This document shows positions 36,382 to 45,299 of a stretch of DNA of 64,000 nucleotides, piece after piece. Position 1 is the first letter of the stretch, and each line of letters starts with the position of its first letter. The stretch comes from Aquibium carbonis (GTDB lineage: Bacteria > Pseudomonadota > Alphaproteobacteria > Rhizobiales > Rhizobiaceae). The DNA is taken from assembly GCF_003970795.1 (NCBI RefSeq), contig NZ_RWKW01000035.1, positions 62,001 to 126,000 on the forward strand, in the 5' to 3' direction. Below the pieces are notes generated by a model that was given only the letters and a program-made list of their open reading frames with translations, was not told where the DNA came from and made no database searches. The translations under genes were made by a program, and so were the position numbers.

Positions 36382-38208
36382 CTACAGTGGCTGCGCCATC
36401 CCCTCCAGCCAGGCCCGGTCCTCGTCCCCCAGCATAGGCCCGATCTCGGCCACCACCCGCGCGTGGTAGGCGTCGACCCAGGCGCGCTCTTCGGCGGTCA
36501 GCATCTCCGTCACGATCAGCCGCCGGTCGAAGGGGGCGAGCGTCAGGGTCTCGAAGCCGTGCATGGGCTTGTCGCCGCCGGGGATCGTCTGCGGCTCGGT
36601 GACGACGATCAGGTTTTCCAGCCGGATGCCGTAGTGGCCGGCCTTGTAGTAGCCGGGCTCGTTGGAGAGGATCATGCCGGGCAGCAGCTTTTCCGTGCCG
36701 GTCTTGGCGATCCGCTGCGGCCCCTCGTGGACGGAGAGGTAGGAGCCGACCCCGTGGCCGGTGCCGTGGCCATAGTCGAGCCCGGCCTTCCACAGCGCCA
36801 TCCGCGCCACGGCGTCGATGTCGGCGCCGCGCGTGCCTGCGGGAAAGCGCAGGAGCGAGATGCCGATCATGCCCTTCAGCACCAGCGTGTAGCGCTCGCG
36901 CATTTCCGCGCTCGGGATGCCGATCGGCACCGTGCGGGTGATGTCGGTGGTGCCGTCCTGGAATTGCGCGCCGGAATCGACCAGGAACAACTCGCCGTCG
37001 CCCAGCACGCGATTGGTCGCGGTCGTCACCCGGTAGTGGATGATCGCGCCGTTCGGGCCGGCGCCCGAGATCGTGTCGAAGGAGATGTCGCGCAAGGGCA
37101 TCTGCGCTTCCTCGCCGGCTTTGCGGCGGGCATTCTCGAGCGCTGTCACCGCGCCGATCTCGTCCACCGAACCGGGACGCTGGCGGTCGAGCCAGGCGAG
37201 ATAGCGCGTCACCGCGACGCCGTCGCGGCGGTGCGCCGCCCGCGTGCCGGCAAGTTCGGCCGCGTTCTTCGTCGCGCGCGGCAGCCGCACCGGATCGGGC
37301 ATCGACACGATGATCCCGCCGTTCTCGTCGACCAGCATCCGCAGCTTTTCGGCCGCGAGCGCGGTATCGAGACCGACCCTTGCGCCCGATGCCGCCAGCC
37401 GGACAATCTCGTCCTCGAGCGCCGATGGTGGCATCAACTCGGCGAGCTGGGTGAGATAGGCCTGCGTGCGCATCGGCAGCTTGCGCTCGTCCATGAACAG
37501 CAGGGGCAGACCTTCGGCGCGCAGGATGGCGAAGCCGAGCGCCAGCGGCGTGTGCGGGACGTCGTTGCCGCGGATGTTGAAGGCCCAGGCGAGCGACGCG
37601 GGGTCGGTGAGGACGCAGCAATCGGCGTCCGCCTTGGCGACGGATTCCGCGAGGTCGGCGAGCTTCTCCATCGCCAGCCGGCCGGCGAAATGCTCTGGAT
37701 GGATGTCGACGGGCTCGATCGGCGGCGACGGCTGGTCGTCCCAGACGGCGTCGACGGCGTTGCGGTCGAGCGCGACGAGTCGGCCGCCGCTGGCCTCGAC
37801 CGCGCTCTTCAGCGCCGCGGCGTCGCCGATCGTATGCAGCCAGGGATCGAACCCGATGGAAAGGCCCTCGGGAAGGCTCTCGCGGATGAAGGCGGGCGGC
37901 GGCGTTTCGATCAGGCTCTCGCCTGTGAAGATCGCAGGATCGGCCTGCTGCGCGGCCTGCAGCGTGTAACGTCCGTCGACGAAGAGGTGGGCCCGATCGG
38001 CCAGGATCAGCGCGACGCCGGCCGAACCGGTAAAACCGGTAATCCATTGCAGCCGTTCGGCGCGAGCCGGCACGTATTCGCCCTGGTGCTCGTCTGCACG
38101 CGGCACGAGAAAGCCATCGAGACCTTGGCCGGCAAGCCAGGCGCGCAGGCGCGCGACGCGAGGGCCGGATAGCGAGGGATCGGAAACGGTGTCGAAGCTC
38201 TGGAACAT
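36382..38208 (-). CDS. Xaa-Pro aminopeptidase P (M24B)
   Basis: Protein of 608 residues. Two creatinase-like N-terminal domains precede the pita-bread metallopeptidase domain, with metal ligands in LVDSGAQFQDGTTDITRT, GHGTGHGVG, and the C-terminal NEPGYY and ENLIVV segments. It removes N-terminal residues before proline in the cytoplasm. ATG 38208 gives the normal start MFQSFD. It converges on the MFS gene. Confidence 0.92.
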   Translation of the reverse strand: MFQSFDTVSDPSLSGPRVARLRAWLAGQGLDGFLVPRADEHQGEYVPARAERLQWITGFTGSAGVALILADRAHLFVDGRYTLQAAQQADPAIFTGESLIETPPPAFIRESLPEGLSIGFDPWLHTIGDAAALKSAVEASGGRLVALDRNAVDAVWDDQPSPPIEPVDIHPEHFAGRLAMEKLADLAESVAKADADCCVLTDPASLAWAFNIRGNDVPHTPLALGFAILRAEGLPLLFMDERKLPMRTQAYLTQLAELMPPSALEDEIVRLAASGARVGLDTALAAEKLRMLVDENGGIIVSMPDPVRLPRATKNAAELAGTRAAHRRDGVAVTRYLAWLDRQRPGSVDEIGAVTALENARRKAGEEAQMPLRDISFDTISGAGPNGAIIHYRVTTATNRVLGDGELFLVDSGAQFQDGTTDITRTVPIGIPSAEMRERYTLVLKGMIGISLLRFPAGTRGADIDAVARMALWKAGLDYGHGTGHGVGSYLSVHEGPQRIAKTGTEKLLPGMILSNEPGYYKAGHYGIRLENLIVVTEPQTIPGGDKPMHGFETLTLAPFDRRLIVTEMLTAEERAWVDAYHARVVAEIGPMLGDEDRAWLEGMAQPL

Positions 38209-38453
38209 GAAAAGTCCGTCTGGTGGGAGGTCGTGCGACCCTAGTGGATTTTCTCCACGGGTTGAACCGCTTGCGAGCACGCCTGTCACCCGAAACGATC
38301 GACGACGGGCTTGCTGCGACGCACAAGATCGTTTCGCATATGCGAAGAGCGCATGGGTGGCATGCGGCATCGGCTCTGGTGGAAAAGGTCAGCCACGCTT
38401 ACCTTTCAACCCAGTGGAGGACACATCAACTCCAGCCACGAAGGACATTCGAC

Positions 38454-38633
38454 ATGGCCACCAAGAACGGATTTTTCCGCAATGCGGTCGACGCGCTCGT
38501 CGAAGCCCGGCAGCGCCAGGTGAGCCGCTACGTCAACGGCGCGCTCCTCATGCTCGACGACGAGACGCTGAAGTCGCACGGCTATGACCGCGCAGACCTC
38601 AAGAAGCGCGGCGGCGCCTACTACATGTTCTGA
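38454..38633 (+). CDS. Small basic protein, DUF1127-like
   Basis: Protein of 59 residues (begins MATKNGFFRNAVDALVEARQ, ends AYYMF). The segment QVSRYVNGALLMLDDETLKS followed by HGYDRADLKKRGG resembles the DUF1127 helix pattern with a leucine-aspartate-D-LK core. DUF1127 proteins in rhizobia affect RNA and phosphate or carbon metabolism. A GAAGGA precedes the ATG and a good terminator follows, both supporting a real, separately transcribed gene. Confidence 0.75.
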   Translation: MATKNGFFRNAVDALVEARQRQVSRYVNGALLMLDDETLKSHGYDRADLKKRGGAYYMF

Positions 38634-38670
38634 TCGCGTTGCGCGGGCCTCGCGCCCGGCGCATGGATCG

Positions 38671-38710
38671 AAGGCGGCTTCTTCCTGTCGGAAGGGCCGC
38701 CTTTCTCTTT
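38671..38710 (+). terminator. Rho-independent terminator
   Basis: Stem AAGGCGGC (38671-38678) and GCCGCCTT (38696-38703) is followed by the T-rich TCTCTTT. It closes the small DUF1127-like gene; prmA arrives from the opposite strand just beyond. Confidence 0.7.
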
Positions 38711-38732
38711 ATGAGGGCGGGGGGAGGGACGC

Positions 38733-39623
38733 TCAGCGCGTCCTCTCGAAATGGATCGTCACCCAGTCGCCGCGCGTCAGCGTCGAGACGTGGCGGAAGC
38801 GCTGGCCGGCATAGGCTGCCACCACCGCGTTTCGTTGGCGCACCAGGATGCCCGACAGGATGAGCGAACCGCCCGGCGCCAGGTGCAAGGCCATCTGCGG
38901 GGCAAGCTTCATCAGCGGCCGGGCCAGGATGTTGGCGACGATCAGATCGTAGGGAGCGCCGGCTGCGATCTCCAGATGGCCAAAGCCGGTGGCGGTGACG
39001 CAGCGCACATAGGCGCCGACACCGTTGAGCCTGGCGTTCTCGCGGGCAACGCCCACCGCGATCGGGTCGATGTCGGTTGCGAGCACGGGGATGCGTGCGA
39101 GTTTCGCGATTGCGATCGCGAGCACGGCGCTGCCGGTGCCGAGGTCGAGCACGCGGCGCGGACGCCGGTTGCGCACGATCCGCTCGATCGTTTCGAGGCA
39201 GCCGGCCGTCGTGCCGTGATGGCCGGTGCCGAAGGCGAGTCCGGCCTCGATCTCGATGGCGAGATCGTTTGCCCGCACCTTGTCGCGATCATGGCTGCCA
39301 TGGACGAGGAAACGGCCGGCCCGCACCGGTTTCAACCCCTCCAGCGAGGTCGTGACCCAATCCGTTTCGGGCAGGATCTCGCGCACGAAACGCCCCTCGA
39401 TGCCTTCATCGGCGAGCAGCTGTGCCAGTCGCCCCGCCTCGGCCTCGCCCGCGCCGTCGACATAGAGGTCGACGGTCTCGATGCCCTGCGCGGGTCCCTT
39501 GTCCTCGTCGATGTCGGTCAGCGCAACGGGCCAGCCATCCTCCTCGAACGCCGCCTCGACGAGTTCGTAGATGCGGCGGGCCAGTGCGCGCGGCGCGGTA
39601 AAGGAGAACTTGGTCTGCGGCAC
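38733..39623 (-). CDS. prmA: Ribosomal protein L11 methyltransferase
   Basis: Protein of 296 residues. The N-terminal L11-recognition domain is followed by a SAM-dependent methyltransferase domain with motif [15 protein letters not shown], preceded by [14 protein letters not shown], and NILARPL in the PrmA motif IV context (usually DxVVANIL). It trimethylates ribosomal protein L11. Confidence 0.95.
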   Translation of the reverse strand: MPQTKFSFTAPRALARRIYELVEAAFEEDGWPVALTDIDEDKGPAQGIETVDLYVDGAGEAEAGRLAQLLADEGIEGRFVREILPETDWVTTSLEGLKPVRAGRFLVHGSHDRDKVRANDLAIEIEAGLAFGTGHHGTTAGCLETIERIVRNRRPRRVLDLGTGSAVLAIAIAKLARIPVLATDIDPIAVGVARENARLNGVGAYVRCVTATGFGHLEIAAGAPYDLIVANILARPLMKLAPQMALHLAPGGSLILSGILVRQRNAVVAAYAGQRFRHVSTLTRGDWVTIHFERTR

Positions 39624-39719
39624 GGGAAGCGTCTCCGGGGCTGTCTTGCCGGCGCGGGGAGGGCGGCCGGGCGCTCTTCCTGCCTTAGGCCTGCGGGCGG
39701 GGCAAGCCCCGACGCAGGC

Positions 39720-40298
39720 TCAGCCCTCGGCGGCGAGCCGCTTCAGCTTCGCGACCGCCGTATCGGGATTCTCACCATAGGCGATGGTGCCGAAGAAGTC
39801 GCCGTCGCGGCCCAGAAGCAGGATGGAAGCGGTGTGATCCATGGTGTAGTCGTCGCCGTCGAGCGGCACCTTCTTCCAGTAGATGCCGAAGGATTTTGCC
39901 ATGGCCTCCACCTTGGCGGTTTCGCCGGTGATGCCGGTGATGCGGTTGGAGACGTTGGAAACGTAGGTGCCCATGATCTCGGGCGTGTCGCGCTCGGGAT
40001 CGACGGAGACGAAATAGGCGCGGATGTCCTCGCCTTCGCTCCCCAACTGCTTGAGCCAGCCGTCGAGTTCGAACAGCGTGGTGGGGCAGACCTCCGGACA
40101 ATGGGTGAAGCCGAAGAACACGGCGGTCGGCTGGCCCCGGAAGGCGGCCTCGGTGATCGGCTGGCCGGTCTGGTCGACGAGCGTGAAAGCATCGCCGAAG
40201 GCCTCGCCCGAATGCGTCGTGCGATACCAGTCGAAGGTGAGCCAGCCGACGGCGCCGGCCATCAGGAGCACGATGCCGACCAGGATTCCACGCATCAT
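39720..40298 (-). CDS. SCO1/SenC family copper chaperone-like protein
   Basis: Protein of 192 residues with one N-terminal membrane anchor (residues 4-20) and a thioredoxin-like domain. Copper ligands are the CPEVC pair (Cys67, Cys71) and the His of MDHTAS near residue 155. Such proteins help load copper into cytochrome c oxidase subunit II or act as periplasmic redox factors. It is upstream of prmA on the same strand. Confidence 0.93.
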   Translation of the reverse strand: MMRGILVGIVLLMAGAVGWLTFDWYRTTHSGEAFGDAFTLVDQTGQPITEAAFRGQPTAVFFGFTHCPEVCPTTLFELDGWLKQLGSEGEDIRAYFVSVDPERDTPEIMGTYVSNVSNRITGITGETAKVEAMAKSFGIYWKKVPLDGDDYTMDHTASILLLGRDGDFFGTIAYGENPDTAVAKLKRLAAEG

Positions 40299-40348
40299 TT
40301 GCAGTCTCTTGTTGTCGGGTGCGGGCGCCTATGTCCGGGGAACATGTG

Positions 40349-40492
40349 TCAGAAGCACCAGGAAAGCCCGCTTTCGGCGAGCGCCATGAACATCGCCGGC
40401 CCGTGCGCGCCCCAGGCCGCGAAAGCCACGCCGGTGGCGGCGGCAAGCCCCGCAAAGGCTGCGGCGGACAGGAGGGCGGGGCGGGCGGGCAT
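40349..40492 (-). CDS. 47-residue putative membrane protein
   Basis: A short frame upstream of the Sco gene encodes one hydrophobic helix (LLSAAAFAGLAAATGVAFAA) and a C-terminus ALAESGLSWCF. I have an impression of similar tiny proteins with this SWCF-type end in rhizobia, but cannot verify it. The position, same strand and 50 bases ahead of sco, suggests an operon. Function unknown. Confidence 0.5.
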   Translation of the reverse strand: MPARPALLSAAAFAGLAAATGVAFAAWGAHGPAMFMALAESGLSWCF

Positions 40493-40646
40493 CCGGATCG
40501 AACTCTCTCGCAGGTCGTGTCGTCGAGGCAGCATATAGGCGCTTCGGCCCCTGCGTGCAAAGGCGGCCGGTTGTCGCTGCCGGGTCAATCTTGCGCGAGG
40601 GCTCGCGAAGGCCCATTTGCGGGGCGACACCAGGAGACACACGACC

Positions 40647-41135
40647 ATGATCCGCACACGCCTTGCCGCGGCTGTACTCGCCGGGCTCGCCGCCTTTCCG
40701 GTTGCCGCGCACGCCGACAAGGTGGGCGAGGTCGGGGTCGACTGGCTGGGCAACGACATCATCATCGAGGCCATCACCGATCCGGAGGTCGAAGGCGTGA
40801 CCTGCCACGTCGCCTATTTCGAGCGCGGCGTGATCGACCGCCTGCAGAAGGGCAACTGGTTCGAGGACCCGTCGAATTCCTCCATCGCCTGCCGTCAGAC
40901 CGGGCCGATCAAGATCGGCGACATCGACCTGTCGAAGGATGGCGAAGAGGTGTTCAAGCAAGGCATCAGCCTGATCTGGAAGAAGCAGGTGGTGAACCGC
41001 ATCTACGACGCCAGGAACGAGACCCTGATCTATCTCGCGCATTCGCGCCAGGTGCAGGACGGCTCGGCCAAGATGTCGATCTCGACCGTGCCGCTCTACG
41101 GCCAGCAGGTGGAGTGGACGAAGGCCAAGCCGTAG
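40647..41135 (+). CDS. creA: CreA family periplasmic protein
   Basis: Protein of 162 residues with a Sec signal (AAAVLAGLAAFPVAAHA, cleavage near residue 23) and the CreA core: VGVDWLGNDIIIEAITDP, GVTCHVAYFERG and SIACRQTGPI, with two conserved cysteines. The family function is not established. ATG 40647 has CAGGAGA upstream. Confidence 0.93.
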   Translation: MIRTRLAAAVLAGLAAFPVAAHADKVGEVGVDWLGNDIIIEAITDPEVEGVTCHVAYFERGVIDRLQKGNWFEDPSNSSIACRQTGPIKIGDIDLSKDGEEVFKQGISLIWKKQVVNRIYDARNETLIYLAHSRQVQDGSAKMSISTVPLYGQQVEWTKAKP

Positions 41136-41317
41136 GAAAACCGCCCTGGCGGCCTGCAAAAGGCGCTTCTCTGCGCTCCGATGCTCACGGACCCGAATGT
41201 CCGCTCCGCTTCGGTGCTCGACAATCGCCATTTTCGGCACGCCACGGCAATTTTCCGGGTGGCGTGGGCAAACGCACCCGCTTGCCGCGGCATGAGCCGC
41301 CCGCTACAGGCTCGGGC

Positions 41318-41959
41318 ATGGCCGAGGATCTCCGCTTTACCGACGACGAGCCGCGCATCCACCCGACGGCAGAGCTGAAGGGCTGCCGGCTCGGCCGCCA
41401 CGTCACCGTTGCCGAGCGCGTCATCCTGCGCGAGGTGACGGTGGGCGACTATTCCTATTTCGAGCGCCACGCCGAGGGTATCTACGCGCGAATCGGAAAA
41501 TTCTGCTCGATCGCCGCCAACAGCCGCATCAACGCGCTGGAGCACCCGCTGGAGCGGGTGACGACGCACAAGGTGAGCTACCGTCCGAACGAATATTTCC
41601 GCTATCTCGGCGTCGACCCAGGGTTCCGAGAGCGCCGGCAGGCGAAGGCCGTGACGATCGGACACGACGTGTGGATCGGCCACGGCGCGGTGATCCTGCC
41701 CGGCGTCACGATCGGCAGCGGCGCCGTGGTCGGCGCCAATGCGGTGGTGACGAAGGATGTCAACGCCTACGCGATCGTCGCCGGCGCGCCGGCCCGCCTG
41801 CTGCGCCCGCGCTTTCCCGCCGACATCGCTGCCCGGCTGGAGCGGCTGGCCTGGTGGGACTGGCCGAAGGAGACTCTCTTCGAGGCCGTGCCCGAAATGC
41901 AGACGCTGGAGATCGGTGCGTTCCTCGACAAGTGGGAGGCGGCCGCCCTCAGCCGATGA
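41318..41959 (+). CDS. Left-handed beta-helix acyltransferase (phosphonate-associated hexapeptide family)
   Basis: Protein of 213 residues made largely of hexapeptide repeats, ending VTIGHDVWIGHGAVILPGVT and GANAVVTKDVNAYAIVAGAP, the pattern of xenobiotic or chloramphenicol-type acetyltransferases. The N-terminal and C-terminal parts resemble the transferase often coded within phn clusters, though no phn gene is visible here. Its last bases overlap the 3' end of the opposing hydrolase gene by 11 bp. Confidence 0.82.
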   Translation: MAEDLRFTDDEPRIHPTAELKGCRLGRHVTVAERVILREVTVGDYSYFERHAEGIYARIGKFCSIAANSRINALEHPLERVTTHKVSYRPNEYFRYLGVDPGFRERRQAKAVTIGHDVWIGHGAVILPGVTIGSGAVVGANAVVTKDVNAYAIVAGAPARLLRPRFPADIAARLERLAWWDWPKETLFEAVPEMQTLEIGAFLDKWEAAALSR

Positions 41960-42629
41960 GGCCGACCACGTCGGCCGTGCGGCGCACGTCGCCGAAGGTA
42001 GCGGCGACGTTGACCAGCGCCGCGACGTGCTCCTCGTCGGTCACGGCAGCGTTGGCGTCCTCGACGAAGACGACCCGGTAGCCGATCATCATCGCGTCGC
42101 GCGCGGTGCTCTCGCAGCAGCGGTTGGTCAGCGTACCGCAGATGATGATGTGGTCGATGCCGCGCGAGCGCAGCACCATGTCGAGCGTCGACGCACCCTG
42201 GATGAAGCAGGAGAAGCGGTTCTTCGACACGTGCAGGTCGCCCGGTTCGACCGCGAGACCGTCGGCCAGACCGTGCCAGGGCGAGTTGTCGCCGAGCGCC
42301 GCCAGGAGCCGGGCGCCGCTCTCTTGCGTGTTGAAAAGCTCGAAGAACACCGGCCAGGGATGCGCGCCGGTCTCGTCGGTGAGCGTCGTCCTGATCCACA
42401 CCACCGGCGCGCCGGCCGCGCGGCACGTGGCGGCGAGCCGGTTGATGTTGCCGATGATCCCGCGCGCGAGCGGCACCTCTACCGGCGCGCCCTCGGCCAC
42501 GAAGGCCTTCTGCATGTCGACGACGACGAGCGCGGTGCGGGCGGGGTCGAGCCGGTCGAAGATCTCGAAGCGGCCGCGCCGGCGGGCGATCTTGTCACGG
42601 AAATGGTCGGGGATGGTGACGCTGTGCAT
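41949..42629 (-). CDS. Isochorismatase-like cysteine hydrolase
   Basis: Protein of 226 residues. The Asp-Lys-Cys triad is in VVVDMQKAF, VSKNRFSCF and CGTLTNRCCESTARDA. Such enzymes hydrolyse isochorismate, nicotinamide, ureidoacrylate, biuret or related amides; the particular substrate cannot be told. ATG 42629 is a reasonable start but lacks a clear ribosome-binding site, and an ATG at 42641 is in frame. The 3' end overlaps the convergent transferase gene. Confidence 0.88.
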   Translation of the reverse strand: MHSVTIPDHFRDKIARRRGRFEIFDRLDPARTALVVVDMQKAFVAEGAPVEVPLARGIIGNINRLAATCRAAGAPVVWIRTTLTDETGAHPWPVFFELFNTQESGARLLAALGDNSPWHGLADGLAVEPGDLHVSKNRFSCFIQGASTLDMVLRSRGIDHIIICGTLTNRCCESTARDAMMIGYRVVFVEDANAAVTDEEHVAALVNVAATFGDVRRTADVVGLIG

Positions 42630-42814
42630 GGTGACAGGCATGGCATGCACGACGGGGCAGGGCAAGCGCGGCGGCAGGTCATGCGGGGACGCGCCGTGCA
42701 ATGGTGACTTTACCGCCCGGCTCATCAGGCGTGGATGGAATTCATGGAAGACGTTGAAATCGCTGGGGTGAGGCAGGGGTTTGTCAACGCGGTGACGCAT
42801 CGCCCCCTCCGCGT

Positions 42815-42998
42815 CGTCATCCCCGGTCGACCGGAGCGAAGCGCAGGGAGAGCCGGGGATCCATGCCTCTTCCGTGGTGAGGGATGACCCGGTGCGGAAG
42901 GGACACCCTTCCGCCGGCGTCTCGCAGGGCATGGAGGGCGAGGCATGTGTCCCATGGTCTGCGCCTCCGCTGCGCTGCGTCTCCACCATGGGATGACG
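42815..42998. repeat. Head-to-head repeat pair 1 (A copy 42815-42869, B copy 42940-42998)
   Basis: The A copy begins CGTCATCC and ends GATCCATGCCTC; the B copy begins GAGGCATG and ends GGATGACGA. Each is about 55-59 bp, and B is an imperfect reverse complement of A, so the pair is a BIME-like inverted unit with about 70 bp between. It fills most of the 463-bp gap between the cysteine hydrolase and the outer-membrane protein gene; I see no gene there. Confidence 0.7.
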
Positions 42999-43044
42999 AC
43001 GCCGAAAGCCCTGCGTGTGCCCGGCGGGCCCGCCCTGTCAACGA

Positions 43045-43068
43045 ACGAGGGGCCTTGCGGCCCCTCGT
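43045..43068 (-). terminator. Terminator of the outer-membrane protein gene
   Basis: Perfect 10-bp stem ACGAGGGGCC/GGCCCCTCGT with a TTGC loop, 25 bases after the stop of the minus-strand gene. Read in that direction it is followed by T-rich TCGTT. Confidence 0.65.
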
Positions 43069-43092
43069 GAAAACCGGATCGTCCTTGTGGCG

Positions 43093-43974
43093 TCAGTCGA
43101 GCACCGCGCCCCAGGCGGCTGCGCGATAAGGCATCGTGGGGGTCTGGAAGGCGTTGAACGTGTCCTTGGCCGTGCCGGCACCGCCGAGGGCAATCGCCAG
43201 ACCGAGGCGGAAGGCATGCTCGTTGCCGTCGTCCTCGGTGTTGGCGGTGTAGTCGCGATAGTCGTACGACGCGGTCGCGAAGATCGGAAGGTCGGAAGAC
43301 ACCTTGAACGCGCCCTTGATGCCGACATTCCAGAAATGGCCGGAGCCATCATCGTCCTCGAAGCCCTCATTGGCATGGCCATACCCGCCAGCCACGGCAA
43401 GCGCGACGCCGTCGCTGAAGCCATGGATCACGCTGCCGCCGATGAAATAGCCGGTAAAGCCGTTGTCGTCGTCATCGACACGAATGTCGGCCCAGCCGGC
43501 ATGGCCCGTCAGCGTGGTGTCGGCCGTGAAGGCATGCGTCAGCAGCACGCCGCCCGTCCATCCGAAGCTCTGATCCTCGGCTTCGTCATACTGGCTTGGC
43601 GTTCCGAAGCTGCCGAACGCACCGATGGTGCTGTGTCCGAGCCGCACGTTCAGGCTCGATCCCGCCACGGCCACGAGGTTCGGCGCATTCTCGTCCCATT
43701 CCTCGTCGTCTGACAGGTGCAGCAATTCGAACTGCAGGTCGGAACTCCAGATAAGACGCGGCGTGACATCGACATTGGCGAAGGCGGAGGCGTATCCGCC
43801 CCAAAGCGTGTCGGTGACATCGTCATCGGTATTTGAGAACCGCAGCGCGCTGCCGCCGATTTCGAATGCGCCCTTGATGCGGCTCTCGACGACCGGCGCG
43901 CTGATGATGGCGTCGGCGGCGACCGCCGCTGTGGCGCTGACCAGCAGTGCAAGCATGGAAACGGTATACTTCAT
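43093..43974 (-). CDS. Putative outer-membrane beta-barrel protein
   Basis: Protein of 293 residues. A Sec signal (MKYTVSMLALLVSATAAVAA, residues 1-20) precedes alternating aromatic/hydrophobic strands with acidic loops (DDEEWDEN, VDDDDNG, FEDDDGS). The last residues do not end in phenylalanine, unlike classic porins. No motif gives a function; an outer-membrane barrel is inferred from strand pattern. Start ATG 43974 has GAGGGGGTT before it. Acid-rich loops repeated at similar spacing might bind calcium, which is only a guess. Confidence 0.7.
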   Translation of the reverse strand: MKYTVSMLALLVSATAAVAADAIISAPVVESRIKGAFEIGGSALRFSNTDDDVTDTLWGGYASAFANVDVTPRLIWSSDLQFELLHLSDDEEWDENAPNLVAVAGSSLNVRLGHSTIGAFGSFGTPSQYDEAEDQSFGWTGGVLLTHAFTADTTLTGHAGWADIRVDDDDNGFTGYFIGGSVIHGFSDGVALAVAGGYGHANEGFEDDDGSGHFWNVGIKGAFKVSSDLPIFATASYDYRDYTANTEDDGNEHAFRLGLAIALGGAGTAKDTFNAFQTPTMPYRAAAWGAVLD

Positions 43975-44068
43975 GGCAACCCCCTCGAATCTCATCGCAA
44001 GATGATAATGGTAGGTGGCCCGACAGCACAACACGATACGGGTGTAGAGGAGATGGTTTGTAGGCAAA

Positions 44069-44086
44069 TGTTGCTTTGCTGCAACA
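44069..44086. promoter_or_regulatory. TGTTGC-TTTGCT-GCAACA palindrome upstream of the outer-membrane protein gene
   Basis: Perfect 6-bp arms separated by 6 bp, lying about 95 bases before the start codon of the minus-strand barrel gene. The size and position suit an operator, but no cognate regulator is identified. Confidence 0.3.
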
Positions 44087-44231
44087 GTACCTCGGCTCGT
44101 CATTGCCGCTCTCCTCGGCGGTTCGGAGCGCGGCGGAGTGAGAGCTGGGGGCTGGGCTCAATGGCGGTGACGGCTGACGCCGCGCAAGGGCGGGACTGCT
44201 TCTTCCCGCCGCCTAGTATGACGCAGACGGC

Positions 44232-44288
44232 GAGGCACGGATCCCGGGTCTTCGCCTCCGCTTCGCTCCGGCTCCGCCCGGGATGACG
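44232..44288. repeat. Unpaired B-type repeat
   Basis: Runs GAGGCACGGATCCCGGG to CCGGGATGACGA and is close to the B copies at 44509-44567 and 45105-45162. No A partner precedes it within 150 bp. It lies in the 676-bp stretch 43975-44650, which has only repeats and no gene I can support. Confidence 0.7.
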
Positions 44289-44368
44289 AAGGGGGGTGGG
44301 GAATGGCGCGCGAGGGTGGAGCGTGTCCTTCCTCCGTCGGGGGTAGAAGATGCGCGCTTGGTTGCCTT

Positions 44369-44567
44369 CGTCTTCCTTGGCCGACCGGAGCAGAGCGCAG
44401 GGCGAGCCGGGGTTCAGGTCTCGATGGTGGTGACGGGCGGGACGGGGATGGATGTCGCGTCGTTGTGACTGGTGGGCGTCCTGCACCGTCTCGCGTGGCC
44501 GCACTGGCGAGGCATGGATCCCATGGTCTGCGCCTCCGCTGCGCTCCGGCTCCGCCCGGGATGACGA
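44369..44567. repeat. Head-to-head repeat pair 2 (A copy 44369-44422, B copy 44509-44567)
   Basis: Same A/B inverted layout as at 42815-42998. The A copy is the more diverged (CGTCTTCC start). The B copy is nearly identical to that at 45105-45162 over about 58 bp, and both continue into GAAGGGGG. It is directly upstream of the GIY-YIG gene. Confidence 0.75.
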
Positions 44568-44650
44568 AGGGGGGTGGGGAAGACCGCGAGGGCCAGGGAG
44601 ACCGATGGTTGGCCATTTTCGCCGCCATGCGGTTCGGCTACGCTCTTCCC

Positions 44651-44938
44651 ATGACCGGGTATGTCTATATGACCGCGAGCCAAAAGGGCGGCACGATCTA
44701 CATCGGCGTCACGAACGATCTCGCTCGCCGCATTCCCGAGCACAAGTCCGGCGCGGGCTCGCGGTTCACGGGCCGATACGGCGTGACGCGGCTCGTCTGG
44801 TACGAGGAGCATTTCGACATCCGCGACGCCATCCTGCGCGAGAAGACGTTGAAACGCTGGCGCCGGAAATGGAAGGTGGCGCTGATCGAAAGCATGAACC
44901 CGGGCTGGGAAGAACTCTTGCGGGGCACCGGGTGGTAG
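44651..44938 (+). CDS. Small GIY-YIG nuclease family protein
   Basis: Protein of 95 residues, the minimal single-domain UvrC-N-like type. The first strand GYVYM and the second IYIGVTND give the GIY-YIG signature; the catalytic Arg (LARRIPEH) and the family segment REKTLKRWRRKWK are present. It has no partner domain. Repeat pairs stand on both sides (44369-44567 and 44980-45162), so it may act on or be carried by these repeats. Biological role unknown. Confidence 0.88.
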   Translation: MTGYVYMTASQKGGTIYIGVTNDLARRIPEHKSGAGSRFTGRYGVTRLVWYEEHFDIRDAILREKTLKRWRRKWKVALIESMNPGWEELLRGTGW

Positions 44939-44979
44939 ACCCCTCGGCGATCGCGGTTTTCGCGCCGTTCCCTCCGCTT

Positions 44980-45162
44980 CGTCATCCTCGGCCGACCGGA
45001 GCGCAGCGCAGGGAGAGCCGGGGATCCATGCCTCGATGGTGGTGACGGACGACGCGGCGCGGGAAGGGTGCCCTTCGCCCGCTGAACTGCGTGACGCAGA
45101 CGGCGAGGCATGGATCCCGGGTCTGCGCCTCCGCTGCGCTCCGGCTCCGCCCGGGATGACGA
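44980..45162. repeat. Head-to-head repeat pair 3 (A copy 44980-45034, B copy 45105-45162)
   Basis: A copy CGTCATCCTCGGCCGACCGG to GGGGATCCATGCCTC, spacer about 70 bp, then B copy GAGGCATGGATCCCGGG to CGGGATGACGA. It begins 42 bases behind the GIY-YIG stop. The following bases 45163-45299 have lower GC and no recognised feature. Confidence 0.75.
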
Positions 45163-45299
45163 AGGGGGTGTCAGCTAGTGGCAAGTCACCTCCGATCCGT
45201 CAACGCGGCTGAGTCCCTGAGCAAAAACTATACAATCATCCCCCGTCCACATACAAATTGGTACCCAGAAGTAGCAACGTAGTCTCCGGGGGCTCCGAA

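Noticed and set aside
38223-38453. A longer version of the small DUF1127-like gene
   Set aside because: The upstream part has no ribosome-binding site or similarity, while ATG 38454 has a good site and gives the expected short protein.
42630-42989. An upstream extension of the cysteine hydrolase reading frame on the minus strand
   Set aside because: The extension runs through the A/B repeat sequences and lacks family similarity; hydrolase similarity starts close to 42629.
44303-44650. An N-terminal extension of the GIY-YIG gene
   Set aside because: The extra 116 codons translate repeat DNA (A2 and B2 copies) and show no domain; the GIY-YIG domain begins right after the ATG at 44651.
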